From contig OZ022342.1 in assembly GCA_963989245.1 (NCBI GenBank), forward strand, positions 41,668,979-41,732,978: 64,000 bases of DNA. The letters run 5' to 3'. Position numbers and translations under genes: made by a program. Of this stretch, positions 53,181 to 64,000 are shown in pieces. Positions within the stretch are counted from its first letter, which is position 1. Each line of letters opens with the position of its first letter. Source of the stretch: Nansenia antarctica. Its lineage: Eukaryota > Chordata > Actinopteri > Argentiniformes > Microstomatidae. The notes under the pieces are model-generated. The model was not told the origin of the DNA, did no database searches, and was given only the letters and a program-made list of their open reading frames with translations.

Positions 53181-54282
53181 TAGGGCTGCCACAAACAATT
53201 ATTTTCATAGTCGACTAGTCATCGATTATTTTAACGATTAGTCGACTAATCGGATCATAAATTACAGCTTATCGCACAATTACTCAATCGCTCTTATTTA
53301 GCTATCATCTTCTAAATCAGCTTCTAAATTTAGCTTGAAGTTGTTAGTTGTTGTTGTAGGCATGTGCTAACTAAAAATAAAGACAATTAAAATGATTGTT
53401 CACTCAAAAATAGATATTTTAATGAACTTTGCAGATTTATTTCTGGCATCACTTGCATGTAATGTAATGTAAAGAGTAGTAGAGGGTGCAAACTGCTGAG
53501 TAAAATGAGGTAGGCTAGGCACTAGGTAACCAAAAGAATACAAAAACAAAAATAAATACTTGTACAGAGTACAAAAGTTTTGCTTTGCTTCACTCATCTC
53601 ATAGTAGAACGCGCCTTCTTAGCACTGTAACGTTAAGACAACATTTTTAGCTATTTGATAAGTATCGCTTTGATGACAACGTAAAATAATGTAAGAAGGC
53701 TTTTAACGTAACGATATCGTTAGCCAATAACAAGCTAACTAGCTTACCGAGACGAGCCATCGTCTTCCTCGTCATCTGCCACAACGTGCTTCCTTTTTAG
53801 ATGCTCGCGCATCATAGACGTGCTGCCATGATAAGCGAGTTCAGCTTTGCAAATTTTACATTTTACATTCTTTTTTTCAACGTTGTGGTTGAAATGCTCC
53901 CACACTTTAGAGGTACGAGGACAGGAAGACATTTCTCTGTTTGTTTTTCCGGGGAAGTCACGTGTGCCCCGGATGACCGACACTGCGCATGTACATCAAA
54001 GACACTGGGAGACGCTAGCCAGTGGCAGCTTCAGGGAAGAAAAACGAATGCTTATCGAATGAAATGAATGGTCTTTATTGTCATTGATATAGTACAGGTA
54101 CCAAACAACGAAATTTGGGAGGGGGGGCTCCCCTGGTGCTAGGCAAAAAACAAAAAACAACAACAAAAAAACGCTTATTTCAGCTCCAAAAAAACATGCG
54201 ACTACGGCGATTACCAAATATGTCGGCGACGATTTTGGTAGTCGACGTCGTCGTGACTAGTCGACTAATCGTGGCTGCCTTA
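53181..54282. mobile_element. hAT element with BED-finger exon
   Basis: Ends TAGGGCTGCCACAAACAATT and the inverted GACTAATCGTGGCTGCCTTA; exact duplication ATGCCAAC at 53173-53180 and 54283-54290. Same family as 3719-6547. A LINE tail (54058-54143, minus) lies near the right end. Confidence 0.93.
53744..53983 (-). pseudogene. BED-finger exon of a hAT transposase
   Basis: Encodes SKVWEHFNHNVEKKNVKCKI then CKAELAYHGSTSMMREHLKR and KH, a clean BED finger (W, F, CxxC, HxxxxH-type end), followed by an acidic stretch DDEEDDGSS. The frame closes in CTCG/GTAAGC, a good splice donor, so this is probably the first coding exon of a multi-exon transposase whose rest has been deleted. Confidence 0.78.
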
Positions 54283-54869
54283 ATGCCAACATGGCCATCA
54301 GGGTTTTTCCTGGCTCAAAATGAGGCGGAGGTGGTACCAGTGGTGTTTGACAACCATGAAGCAGGGCTGTCTGGGGGTCCTTAAACATCAAACACTTAAT
54401 TTCTTGCATTCTGGTGAATTGATATGCACCAATTTGTGCCCTTTCTGCATCAATTTATGGTGGAAATGTCATTATTTATGTAAAGGAAAACACAATATTC
54501 AGGCACCAGATGACCATTCAAAATATAATGTAATATAATGCAATATAAGGCTCTCAGGCATTCTGTACTTTCAAATATGTATTCTCCTTGAGCAGTCAAC
54601 ATACTATCAGCTATTTCGCTAGCAAAAACGAAAGCTAACTTATTTGGGAAACAGCGCCCCCGCCACCACGTCGGCGCAGTGCCGCAATTGCAGCTAGATT
54701 TATTTATTTTTTGCGACGCACATTACGCAAGTCGACGTATTGACGTAGTCGATTACGTCGACGCGTCGTCCCAGCCCTAATTGTGGCCTATATGGTAACT
54801 GAATGTACTGCATTGGTGGGGAAATGGTGACGTATGAACGGTAGCTCTCTGCATGCAATCATCCAAATT

Positions 54870-55137
54870 CAGGGCTGGACATTAAGGCTTGTTAATATGA
54901 CATTAAGGCTTGTCCGCTTGTCCGGGACAAGTACATTTTATTTTAAGTGGAAAAAATAAATCAATATGTATTAATATCTGCAAAAAATGAATTCCTCCTT
55001 CCAATCTGAATAGTACAAAATGTATTAGCAAGCTATGCCGCACCTCATTCTTGCTGCCTATGAGGCTAGTTAAGTGCTCTCGTAGTTCATTATCATCGAT
55101 GTTATAGTGTACATTGTGGGTCACCTATCACTAGTGC
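54870..55137. mobile_element. left part of an element with palindromic interior
   Basis: Begins CAGGGCTGGACATTAAGGCT and has a CTTGTCCGCTTGTCCGGGAC tract. Its 55072-55137 part pairs with 59161-59229. A like-oriented relative starts at 59776 (CAGGGCTTGATATTAAGC). Confidence 0.6.
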
Positions 55138-55181
55138 CAGTGTTTCCCCTACAATTGCCTCCCCAAGAAAGAGGAATTATT

Positions 55182-55361
55182 ATGGACAGACACCAAACAT
55201 CTGGCAAGCAGGCTAAAATATCCCAGTTTTTTAAACGCACCCAACCCGAATGTGGCGAGTGGCAAGCCCATGGGCTCGTTGGTAACGTTAGTCCGCCAGT
55301 AGTCTCGCATAGCCAGACCTATCTCCACACTTCGCTTCGCTGTGCCATCGCTGGAGAATAA
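55182..55361 (+). pseudogene. N-terminal stub of a hAT-type transposase
   Basis: MDRHQTSGKQAKISQFFKRT then QPECGEWQAHGLVG. The KISQFFKR start is a common opening of TTF/ZMYM-type hAT proteins. It stops after 59 codons. Confidence 0.5.
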
Positions 55362-55386
55362 TATAAGATTTTGTGAGTGTGTGCGC

Positions 55387-55469
55387 TAGGGATGGACGGT
55401 TTTTCGGTTAAACCGAAAACCGGGGTTTCTAAAAATAGAAACGGTTTTTTATCAAAACCGTCTGAAACC

Positions 55470-55507
<38 letters not shown>

Positions 55508-56703
55508 GAATAAAATAGAATAAGAATAAAACTGGAACATGTCACATGTTTGTCGTGTGTGAAAATAACAATGATACAGTCTGAATCTGCCGCGCAATGA
55601 GTGAGAGGTTTGGTCAGTTGTGAAGAATAATTGAGGATTAATATCTAATTGGGATTATATTTAAGGGTAACGAATCACTCTATGGGAAAGATAGTTGCCT
55701 TCAGTTATTGGTAGATAGGAAAGGTTTTTTACAATTACTCGCTTACATTTAATAAGATCATTTTCGCTGCTCTCTGTAAAGCGCATTGGGTCACTTTTGT
55801 GAGAAATGCGCTATAGAAATAAAATGTGATTTGATTTGATATCAATCAATCAATCAAACTTTATTTATGTTCTATAGCACAAATCATGCATTGAATGTAA
55901 CTCCAAGTGCAGTATTTACTAAACCACAATATAATAAAACAAGAGCTATACGGATCAAGAGTGTTTGTGCAAAGCGCCACTGTGTGTGAAGGCGCTACTG
56001 AAAGTGATGACAGAACGCATGTCTCAGAAGATACGCGGTCACTTAGTGACGCAAAGGTAGTTCTGTATTTATCTCTATCTGTATTAGTACATTTATTTTG
56101 AAAGCTCTATTTTGACAGCTCTACCATGGGCACTTTTATTTTGATGGGGCATTCTTTGTTGATTGACTTACGACAGTTCAGGACGAGTCAGTCTCGCGGC
56201 ATGTGGTTTTTATGAAAAGCTTTAAGTATGTTCAATGCATAATTCTAAGTCTAATATTTCAGTGATTATTGAGCAGTATTCAAATATTTAAATACATTGA
56301 GCAGCAGCTGAAACTTTGTCTAAGAACCAAGATATTGAGAAAGCAGTTCATTCAATGAAGACGCTGTTCCAAGAGATGATCTTCCGTGCAGGCGTGCACC
56401 CTGGATCAGCAGAGCTGGTGTGTTAAGTGTTCATGTGTTTTCATGTATGGTGTAGCTTACAAAAGTCTGCCTTTCCACTTATATTTGTGAAACTAAGTAG
56501 CCTAAATGTGTTGCGACTGTGCTTACGGTGTTTTAATGGTGTTCGACATGAGTGTATTGTAGCAGTAAGGCTCAATTATTAAATTTTTTTTTTTTTTCTT
56601 TTTTTTTTTTTCTTTTTTACTGTATTTTTCGGTTAACCGGAAAACCGCGGTTTTACTCTCTGACGGTTTTTCGGTTTCAATAATTGGAAACCGTCCATCC
56701 CTA
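55387..56703. mobile_element. hAT element, inverted copy of 36143-37462
   Basis: Ends TAGGGATGGACGGTTTTTCG and AACCGTCCATCCCTA; TGTGCGC lies on both sides. Nearly identical to the 36143 copy over the body but inverted. Long T runs at 55471-55503 and 56580-56620. Confidence 0.9.
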
Positions 56704-56929
56704 GCTGTGCGCACGATGCGAGAGAGTTTTTGCCGGGTGAGATGTCTGCAGATGGAAAGTAAGCAAGTTGAAACGTGTTCTGACAGAGAAAGTTGGTTAA
56801 AATTGGTCGTTATTATTGTGACTAGAAAGTGTCTGACTATAGTTTCATGGTGTAAAAATAGTGTCAAAGAACTAGCAAGCTAGCTAGCTAGCTCAGAGGT
56901 GATGAGATGATATACATACAGCGTGCTTG

Positions 56930-57345
56930 CAATGGTGAATCTTAAGGTGACTTATGAGATTCGTTGTGTTGTAACTCGTAGACCTTTGCCCTCCTCTCCG
57001 AACTTTTGTCGAACATGTGTTGCAAATTGCAAACGCACTATCTGCCTCAGAAACTCTGCAGAATGTCAGACACCGGGGAAGCTCTCATGCTTCGCTGCCG
57101 TCCACACACTGCGCGCCCGCACGCATGCGCAGCAGCACGAGCGCTCATGCTGCTGCGCATGCGCACAGGCACGCAGTGCACAGACGACAGCGAAACATGA
57201 GAGCCTCCCCGGCGTGTCTGACATTCTGTTCATATTATCGGCTCTATATCGGCTACAATTTTATAAAACCGATAAATACCGATAAACATTAATTTCCCAT
57301 TATCGGGCCGATAAATATCGGTGCCGATAATATCGTGCATCCCTA
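56930..57345 (-). mobile_element. end of the BED-hAT family of 34796
   Basis: Ends at 57345 with AATATCGTGCATCCCTA and contains, on the minus strand, the decayed BED-finger segment AFAICNTCSTKVRRGG plus an inserted GCGCATGCGC-rich inverted repeat at 57105-57180. The other end is not found. Confidence 0.72.
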
Positions 57346-57561
57346 CTTATTAGATTAGAAATACTCTGGTTGTTATGTTTGCCTTTTTTGGTTGACAGCA
57401 AAAGAGGGAGAGGAGGATAGAGAGAGAGAGAGAAGGAGAGAGAGCAGGATGGTGTCGGCACACCAGAGAGAGAGACAGCAAGAACCAGGTGAGAAAGTGG
57501 ACAGGTAGTCAAGACCACATAAGTAAGTAGCCTTGAGAACCGATGGTTCACGAGCCTAATG
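57346..57561. other. short spacer with (GA)n
   Basis: GAGAGAGA tracts at about 57410-57480; no gene. Confidence 0.6.
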
Positions 57562-58734
57562 CAGGGCTTGACGCTTACCTTTTCCCCAGGTAGCACTGTG
57601 CTACCATGTTGAAAAATTTGGTAGCACACCAAGAATTTCAGTAGCACAATGAAAATAGAAAATGTTCGTATGACGACAACAAATTATCATAATCATAACA
57701 TATCAAAATTATCATAACCGGCTCTTGGCCGTAATAAAAATGGAGACTCACACAATGTAAAGGGGAAGTAAGAATATTAATTTCAGTTGGCCCACGGTTC
57801 GGTATGAACCTCGGTTTTTGGGTCACGGTTCGTGTTTTTTTTAAATGCTACTATTTATTTACAAACTGTTACTTTACTTTATTTTGCTTATACTTATGGA
57901 ACTTTAACATTTAGACACATTCCAGAATATGACTGGTATATTGTATAATATAAATATATATAAACAAAAAACACTTTCAAATGTGACATGTTGTGGATTG
58001 GAACTACAGATCATAAGCTTTCAAATGATGTGTCATACATTGAAATCCGAAAAAAGATGACGAAGTTAGAGTCATTTGAATGTTGTTAGACGTCAGGCAC
58101 ACTGTCATGAAACCGGAAGCAAACGCTGCTAACAGCTAGCGGCTAACAAAAAACAGCGCTACGAACGTTTAAACTGTATTTTATTAACAACATGCTGATA
58201 GAACATCAACATGCTAAAAATACATAACTATACATAATTAGATGATCACACAGTCCTTGCTATTGAACATGTCCTAAAATTAAAGTATGTTTACAAGCCA
58301 TGTATCACTTACCGTTAGCCTCAAACAATAACAATGAACCCATTCCACAAAGTATACATACAGCCGTTTCACGCGAGTGGTTTATGGTTTCACCAGCTGC
58401 CGTCACAAAAAAAGTGCCTCTTAGGCTTGAGGACTAGTATATAATAGGAGAGGAAGAAATTAAAGTAAAAATGCACTTTAGCCATGAGAGCTGTATCCAA
58501 TATACCCATTATGCGCATTTTAAGCACATATAGGACACGCATGAAGCATTTCTGCGACATGCGTTTCTGTTCACTGTTTTCATTCCCTCATCGCTTATAC
58601 ACATAAGATTGACTGCGCATGACAGTAGTTCAGCAGTCTTTTAGTCGCACTGGTGCTACTGAATGTATTTCCAAGTCGCACAGAAATATATTCACTCGCA
58701 AATGTGACCAAAACAGTGGCACTGTCGAGCCCTG
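57562..58734. mobile_element. hAT-like element hosting a copy of the 29862 family
   Basis: Ends CAGGGCTTGACGCTTACC and the inverted GGCACTGTCGAGCCCTG; TAATG on both sides (57557-57561, 58735-58739). AGTAGCACA/TGCTAC motifs near both ends. The middle (57785-58590) is the paralogue used as empty site. Confidence 0.8.
57785..58590 (-). mobile_element. less-interrupted copy of the 29862 hAT family
   Basis: Read in reverse it runs from GAATGAAAACAGTGAACAG through GGTGAAACCATAAACCACTC, TTTGTGGAATGGGTTCATTG, ACATGGCTTGTAAACATAC and TAGTTATGTATTTTTAGC to an end with GAACCGTGACCCAAAAACCG. It lacks the inserts present at 30243, 30670, 34796 and 15401 in the other copies. Confidence 0.85.
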
Positions 58735-58915
58735 TAATGGCCCATAGGGCAGGAGCCGATATCTTGTTTCAGTAGCGTGAGGCAGCTCATGTACAAGTAC
58801 ACCCCCTGGACATGACGCTGGTATGTGGCAGGGTCTCACCCCCTAAGGGGGGGGGGGGGGGTCCGTGCCACGGTCCATGCCAACCCCCCAAGGCTCAAAC
58901 CTAGGGGAAACACTG

Positions 58916-59229
58916 CTAGTGCCATTCGCGTATTCACTTCTTCTCAATGCCGCTTATTTTCAAGTAGTTCGACACGATTGTATATTTTAGGTTTAAAGGT
59001 TTAAGATGAACACATCGCAATGCGAACTTCAGAATGGCAGTAGTGATTGTGGGTTGCCTATCACTACTGCCATTCTGAAGTTCGCATTGCGATGTGTACG
59101 ATCGCGTCGAACTACTTGAAAATAAGAGCCATTAAGATTAAGCGAATACGGGTTTACGCGAATGGCACTAGTGATAGGCGACCCACAATGTACCCATAAC
59201 ATCCACAATAATGAACTACGAGAGCACTT
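58916..59229. repeat. palindrome, inner part
   Basis: 59011-59046 and 59061-59096 are perfect 36-bp reverse complements; pairing continues outward through CAAGTAGTTCGACACG against its complement to CGCGAATGGCACTAGTGA. The left arm continues at 55072-55137, beyond the inserted 3.8-kb element. Confidence 0.9.
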
Positions 59230-59914
59230 AAATACGTAATAGTTTAAAAGTAATATGAAGAGGGAGTCAGAAAACAGCACAACACCAGTAACGGCATTAT
59301 TTGAAGGTAAGAGGGTGAGAACGTTTCTATTGAGTTGGACAATTTGAGGCAGAAACGGCGGTCCGTAGGTGGAGGACCACCGGTCAACGAAACTGTCAGC
59401 CAGGATTCAACCCTGGGGAGTTTAGGAGGAAGGGGCTGGAGGAAGATTTCTCAATGTGAACACAGGATACTATCCAAAAGCTAGCAAGATTGCTTCCATT
59501 AAGGAGGCAGGGGTGGAGGGTGGCGGGTTACTTACCCAAAGCATTTTTGGTAAATATTCATAAATATTCATGCCAATTGGCCCATTATAATTGTTATTAA
59601 TATTTAATTAAAAAATATTGTTTAATAAATATATATTTTTATAATAATAGTAATAGTGATAATAATAGTAAATCATTTTCCAACTCCCCCTTTGTATTAG
59701 TTGTAAACTATAAGTGCTCTCGTAGTTCATTATTGTGGAATTTATAGCGTAGCGTCATCATAATAAAGATCAATAGTCAGGGCTTGATATTAAGCTTTTT
59801 CAGGTACTTGTCCTTCAGACAAGTGAACTTATCTTTTACTTGTCCAAGAGCTCAAGTAACTTGTCCAAATATGACGACGTGTGTGTGTGTATGTCTACTA
59901 ACATACTACAAGCC
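59230..59914. other. non-coding; repeat pieces
   Basis: 59712-59740 repeats AAGTGCTCTCGTAGTTCATT of the palindrome arm. At 59776 a CAGGGCTTGATATTAAGC end starts an element rich in ACTTGTCC motifs, cut by the next element. Confidence 0.55.
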
Positions 59915-60920
59915 TAGTGTTTCCTCTATATGCATTGATTCGTGGCGGGCCGCCACGAATACATTTTCTCCGCCACTAATTGATTCAGTCCACTTTATGA
60001 CCGGAGAACAGAAAAAAAGCAGATTGAAGCTAGTTTAGGCCGCTTTCAGACCTACATTTCGTTACGATTTAGGGTGTAGTAAGTTACAATATGTTACAAT
60101 GTTGCAATTAACCTCATCTCAGACTGAATCGCTCTCAACACGTGCGAAGCGACGCGCTTGCAAAACTGTTTTGTGATTGGTCCAAATTTAGCGAGACATT
60201 TGGATTTCTGGAAATCACTCTCCTCTCTCTCTCTCTTCGCCCGTCCCTTTAATCTCATATCCTAATCGAAAATGCAACATCATCAGCGACGACTGTGGGT
60301 TACTGCATTTACTGCTGTTCTCTGGTTCATGTTCTTATACCAGTACTAGAGTATTTTAAATGAACATTCGTAATGTAGTCTGATGTTCATGGTCAACTAA
60401 ATCAGGCTATTTTGTTAAACAAATAATGTTCCCGAGCAGCCTCGCACCTAATGCTAGCTTTGAACTACTCATAGCATAAACGTTGGTAAACGTCATGAAC
60501 GACACAGTATTGGCAGGGGAAAAGAAGGGGAGTCGAATTTTTATTGACAACGGATTTACATGCTGGAAAAACATGCAGCTAAAATTCAGGGAACATTCGG
60601 ACAATAAGACACAAGCTGTGGTCGCGTGGTCTAACTACAGGACAATATGCGCGGGGCAACAATCATCTATTGCCTCTAAAATCAAATCGAACAGAACGGT
60701 GGAGGTACGGGTAAACAGGGCTCATGTCGGTGTCATCAAAGGTAAGAGTTGGTTTTCTTTAACTCAGCTGATAGCATTACCTTGCTGTTGGTTGTTTACC
60801 GAATGCTCCATCTGTCACACTGTGATTTTACTTGTGTAAACAGTTAATGAGTAACGTTAGCCCGTTTTGTGCGTGTACTCTCATGTAGGCCAACTTCGTA
60901 TTGATGAGCTGATGATCTTT

Positions 60921-60963
<43 letters not shown>

Positions 60964-61448
60964 GACTGTCAGTCACAAGTTTATATTCTACGGATGTTGT
61001 TCAGTGCTGTATGCGCGTTCCCGGTTCCCTGTGTACTCTACTCTTGTGTACTTCATATTCGATGAGCTGATTATCTCTCGTGTACTTCATATTCGATGAG
61101 CTGATGATCTTTCTCTGTGTGTGTGTGTGTGTGTCTTGGGGGTATCTGCCAGTCACATGTAGGATAGGCTATATGTTCAGTGCTATATGCGCGTTCCGCA
61201 TGTTCTGCTGCAGCTGTAGGATATCTTGGTATTTGATCACCTTCTATATAAAATCACCTGTTCGGCTTTAATGGCTTAACCGCAATTATTTTTATTTTCT
61301 TTATGTTGCCACCCTCTAGTTTTCGGTGAAATTACGTCTTTGTTTTGAGCGCCAGTGCGCGTTTCATGCGCATGCACGCAAAAACAATTGCAACAATTGA
61401 AAATGTTGCCCTCCGCCACTAATGTGAAGAATCCTGGAGGAAACACTG
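59915..61448. mobile_element. TTF-finger hAT element, copy 3
   Basis: Ends TAGTGTTTCCTCTATATGCA and the inverted TCCTGGAGGAAACACTG; AAGCC on both sides (59910-59914, 61449-61453). Includes two (GT)n tracts (60923-60955, 61113-61133). Confidence 0.87.
60483..60741 (+). pseudogene. TTF-type finger exon of a ZMYM1-like hAT, best copy
   Basis: Encodes NDTVLAGEKKGSRIFIDNGF, TCWKNMQLKFREHSDNKTQA, VVAWSNYRTICAGQQSSIAS and VEVRVNRAHVGVIKG, ending CAAAG/GTAAGAG. The pattern F-D-GF--WK-----F--H is the TTF finger; the following helix is usual in ZMYM1-like hAT transposases. Later exons are absent, so the element is non-autonomous. Confidence 0.75.
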
Positions 61449-61515
61449 AAGCCAGTAATACATTACATTCCATTCCAATTCCAACAATTACTGTGGATCT
61501 ACGTGCACACCAGAG

Positions 61516-63785
61516 AAGACCAGACCCAGACCCATACAAGACAAGACCAGACCCATACAAGACCAGACCAGACCCATACAAGACCAGACCAGACCCATAC
61601 AAGACAAGACCAGACCCATACAAGACTAGACCAGACCCATACAAGACAAGACCAGACCCATACAAGACCAACCCAGACCCATACAAGACCAGACCAGACC
61701 CATACAAAACAAGACCAGACCCATACAAGACCAGACCAGACCCATACAAGACCAGACCCATACAAGACAAGACCAGACCCATACAAGACGAGACCCATAC
61801 AAGACCAGGCCAGACCCATACAAGACCAGACCAGACCCATACAAGACCAGGCCAGACCCATACAAGACCAGACCAGACCCATACAAGACCAGACCAGACC
61901 CATACAAGACCAGACCAGACCCATACAAGACTAGACCAGACCCATACAAGACAAGACCAGACCCATACAAGACCAACCCAGACCCATACAAGACCAGACC
62001 AGACCCATACAAGACAAGACCAGACCCATACAAGACCAGACCAGACCCATACAAGACCAGACCCATACAAGACCAGACCAGACCCATACAAGACCAGACC
62101 AGACCCATACAAGACAAGACCAGACCCATACAAGACCAGACCAGACCCATACAAGACCAGACCCATACAAGACAAGACCAGACCCATACAAGACGAGACC
62201 CATACAAGACCAGGCCAGACCCATACAAGACCAGGCCAGACCCATACAAGACCAGGCCAGACCCATACAAGACCAGGCCAGACCCATACAAGACCAGGCC
62301 AGACCCATACAAGTCCAACCCAGACCCATACAAGACCAACCCAGACCCGTACAAGACAAGACCAGACCCGTACAAGACCAGGCCAGACCCATACAAGACC
62401 AACCCAGACCCATAAAAGACCAGACCCATACAAGACCTGGCCAGACCCATACAAGACCAACCCAGACCCATACAAGACCAGACCCATACAAGACAAGACC
62501 AGACCCATACAAGACGAGACCCATACAAGACCAGGCCAGACCCATACAAGACCAGACCAGACCCATACAAGACCAGGCCAGACCCATACAAGACCAGACC
62601 AGACCCATACAAGACCAGACCAGACCCATACAAGACCAGGCCAGACCCATACAAGACCAGGCCAGACCCATACAAGTCCAACCCAGACCCATACAAGACC
62701 AACCCAGACCCGTACAAGACAAGACCAGACCCGTACAAGACCAGGCCAGACCCATACAAGACCAACCCAGACCCATACAAGACCAACCCAGACCCATAAA
62801 AGACCAGACCCATACAAGACCTGGCCAGACCCATACAAGACCAACCCAGACCCATACAAGACCAGACCAGACCCATACAAGACAAGACCAGACCCATACA
62901 AGACTAGACCAGACCCATACAAGACAAGACCAGACCCATACAAGACAAGACCAGACCCATACAAGACAAGACCAGACCCATACAAGACAAGACCAGACCC
63001 ATACAACAAGACCAGACCAGACCCATACAAGACCAGACCAGACCCATACAAGACAAGACCAGACCCATACAAGACTAGACCAGACCCATACAAGACCAGA
63101 CCAGACCCATACAAGACCAACCCAGACCCATACAAGACTAGACCAGACCCATACAAGACCAGACCAGACCCATACAAGACCAACCCAGACCCATACAAGA
63201 CAAGACCAGACCCATACAAGACCAACCCAGACCCATACAAGACCAGACCAGACCCATACAAGACAAGACGAGACCCATACAAGACAAGACCAGACCCATA
63301 CAAGACCAGACCAGACCCATACAAGACCAGACCTGACCCATACAAGACAAGACCAGACCCATACAAGACTAGACCAGACCCATACAAGACCAGACCAGAC
63401 CCATACAAGAACAGACCAGACCCATACAAGACCAGGCCAGACCCATACAAGACCAGACCCATACAAGACCAGACCAGACCCATACAAGACCAGACCAGAC
63501 CCATACAAGACCAGACCCATACAAGACGAGACCCATACAAGAACAGACCCATACAAGACCAGACCAGACCCATACAAGACCAGACCAGACCAGACCCATA
63601 CAAGACCAGACCAGACCAGACCAGACCCATACAAGACCAGACCAGACCAGACCAGACCCATACAAGACCAGATCCATACAAGACCAGGCCAGACGCATAC
63701 AAGACCAGACCAGACCTAAACAAGACCAGACCCATACAAGACTAACCCAGACCCATACAAGACTAACCCAGACCCATACAAGACT
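61516..63785 (+). repeat. 2.3-kb minisatellite, CCCATACAA + (GACCA)n units
   Basis: About 115 units, mostly 21 bp (CCCATACAAGACCAGACCAGA) shown to 20 bases as CCCATACAAGACCAGACCAG, with 16- and 26-bp forms that differ by whole GACCA pentamers. Variants AAGACAAGACC, AAGACCAACCC and AAGACTAG are interspersed in higher-order blocks. Open frames of several hundred codons on both strands arise because the unit lacks stops. Confidence 0.97.
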
Positions 63786-64000
63786 AATGGTGCTTTTCCA
63801 CTACAGGGCTAGCCCGGGTAAGCCCGGGCTGGCCCGGTTTATTATCCTTTTTCCACTGCCAAAAGTACCCGTGCCATTTCTGGTACCCGTGCCAAACAAG
63901 TTCGCGATGGGTAGCGAAAGTTGGGACGGGTACTTTTTTGCCAGGCTGCGTGTGACGTGTGACGCTGCACACCGTTGATTGGTCAATGGAAATCGTCACA
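63786..64000. mobile_element. start of a small DNA transposon, cut by window end
   Basis: AATGGTGCTTTTCCACTACA then AGCCCGGG/GGCCCGG motifs and a TGACGTGTGACGCTGC stretch. Resembles the left end seen at 4478. The other end is outside. Confidence 0.5.

Larger units (their letters stand above)
52710..54779. mobile_element. hAT element, family copy 2
   Basis: Ends TAGGGCTGTCCCAAACGACT and CGTCGTCCCAGCCCTA; exact duplication ATTGTGGC at 52702-52709 and 54780-54787. Carries a (CTA)n tract and a nested hAT at 53181 whose empty site is seen in copy 1 at about 39900. Confidence 0.94.
55138..58915. mobile_element. hAT-like element, 3778 bp, hosting others
   Basis: Ends CAGTGTTTCCCCTAC and the inverted CTAGGGGAAACACTG; CTAGTGC repeats at 55131-55137 and 58916-58922. 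Contains an N-terminal transposase stub (55182-55361) and three further elements. Confidence 0.85.

Noticed and set aside
61276..63745. ORFs of 819, 796, 576 and 423 codons on both strands
   Set aside because: They are translations of a tandem repeat whose unit lacks stops. Overlapping open frames on both strands and a 7-residue periodicity show it is not a gene.

Overview
The window is vertebrate, and almost certainly teleost, genomic DNA. It carries the 5' part of one recognisable host gene, several families of teleost-type transposons (hAT, Tc1/mariner, LINE, SINE, Gypsy), long minisatellites and many (CA)n tracts. I saw no bacterial-type genes, rRNA or CRISPR. The species cannot be named from the sequence.

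Host gene: on the minus strand, about 0.8-19.5 kb, lie the first exons of ptpra (receptor protein tyrosine phosphatase alpha). They are a candidate 5' leader exon, a signal-peptide exon, a 426-bp Thr/Pro-rich mucin-like ectodomain exon, the transmembrane exon and the first juxtamembrane exon. All phases join without a break, and the phosphatase domains must lie beyond position 1. The 15-kb intron between ectodomain and membrane exons is packed with transposons and includes a structurally complete hAT element (9003-11752) with an unbroken 611-codon ZBED5-like transposase.

19.5-25.4 kb is mostly non-coding: minisatellite, SINE copies and two hAT elements with exact 8-bp target duplications. 26.0-29.5 kb is a Tc1/mariner element split by a second Tc1 element, itself split by a hAT element. 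29.9-39.4 kb is a deep nest in an old hAT copy whose less-interrupted paralogue lies at 57.8-58.6 kb, so several insertions can be read against a nearly empty site. One of them (30670-34587) has ~460-500-bp inverted repeats built of ~150-bp units and carries an ORF with CxxC pairs that belongs to no transposase family I can name; it is the best candidate here for an undescribed mobile system.

39.4-47.0 kb and 52.7-54.8 kb are two copies of one hAT family with different nested insertions (another hAT, a Tx1/L1-type LINE, an element full of a repeated GGYGCAACC motif, a BED-finger hAT). 47.7-61.4 kb holds further hAT elements, including three copies of a TTF-finger family with 5-6-bp target repeats, plus a large palindrome cut in two by a 3.8-kb element. 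61.5-63.8 kb is a 2.3-kb minisatellite that produces long but meaningless ORFs on both strands. The window ends inside another small transposon.

Taken together: one real host gene fragment, one apparently intact transposase gene, and otherwise a layered record of transposition.
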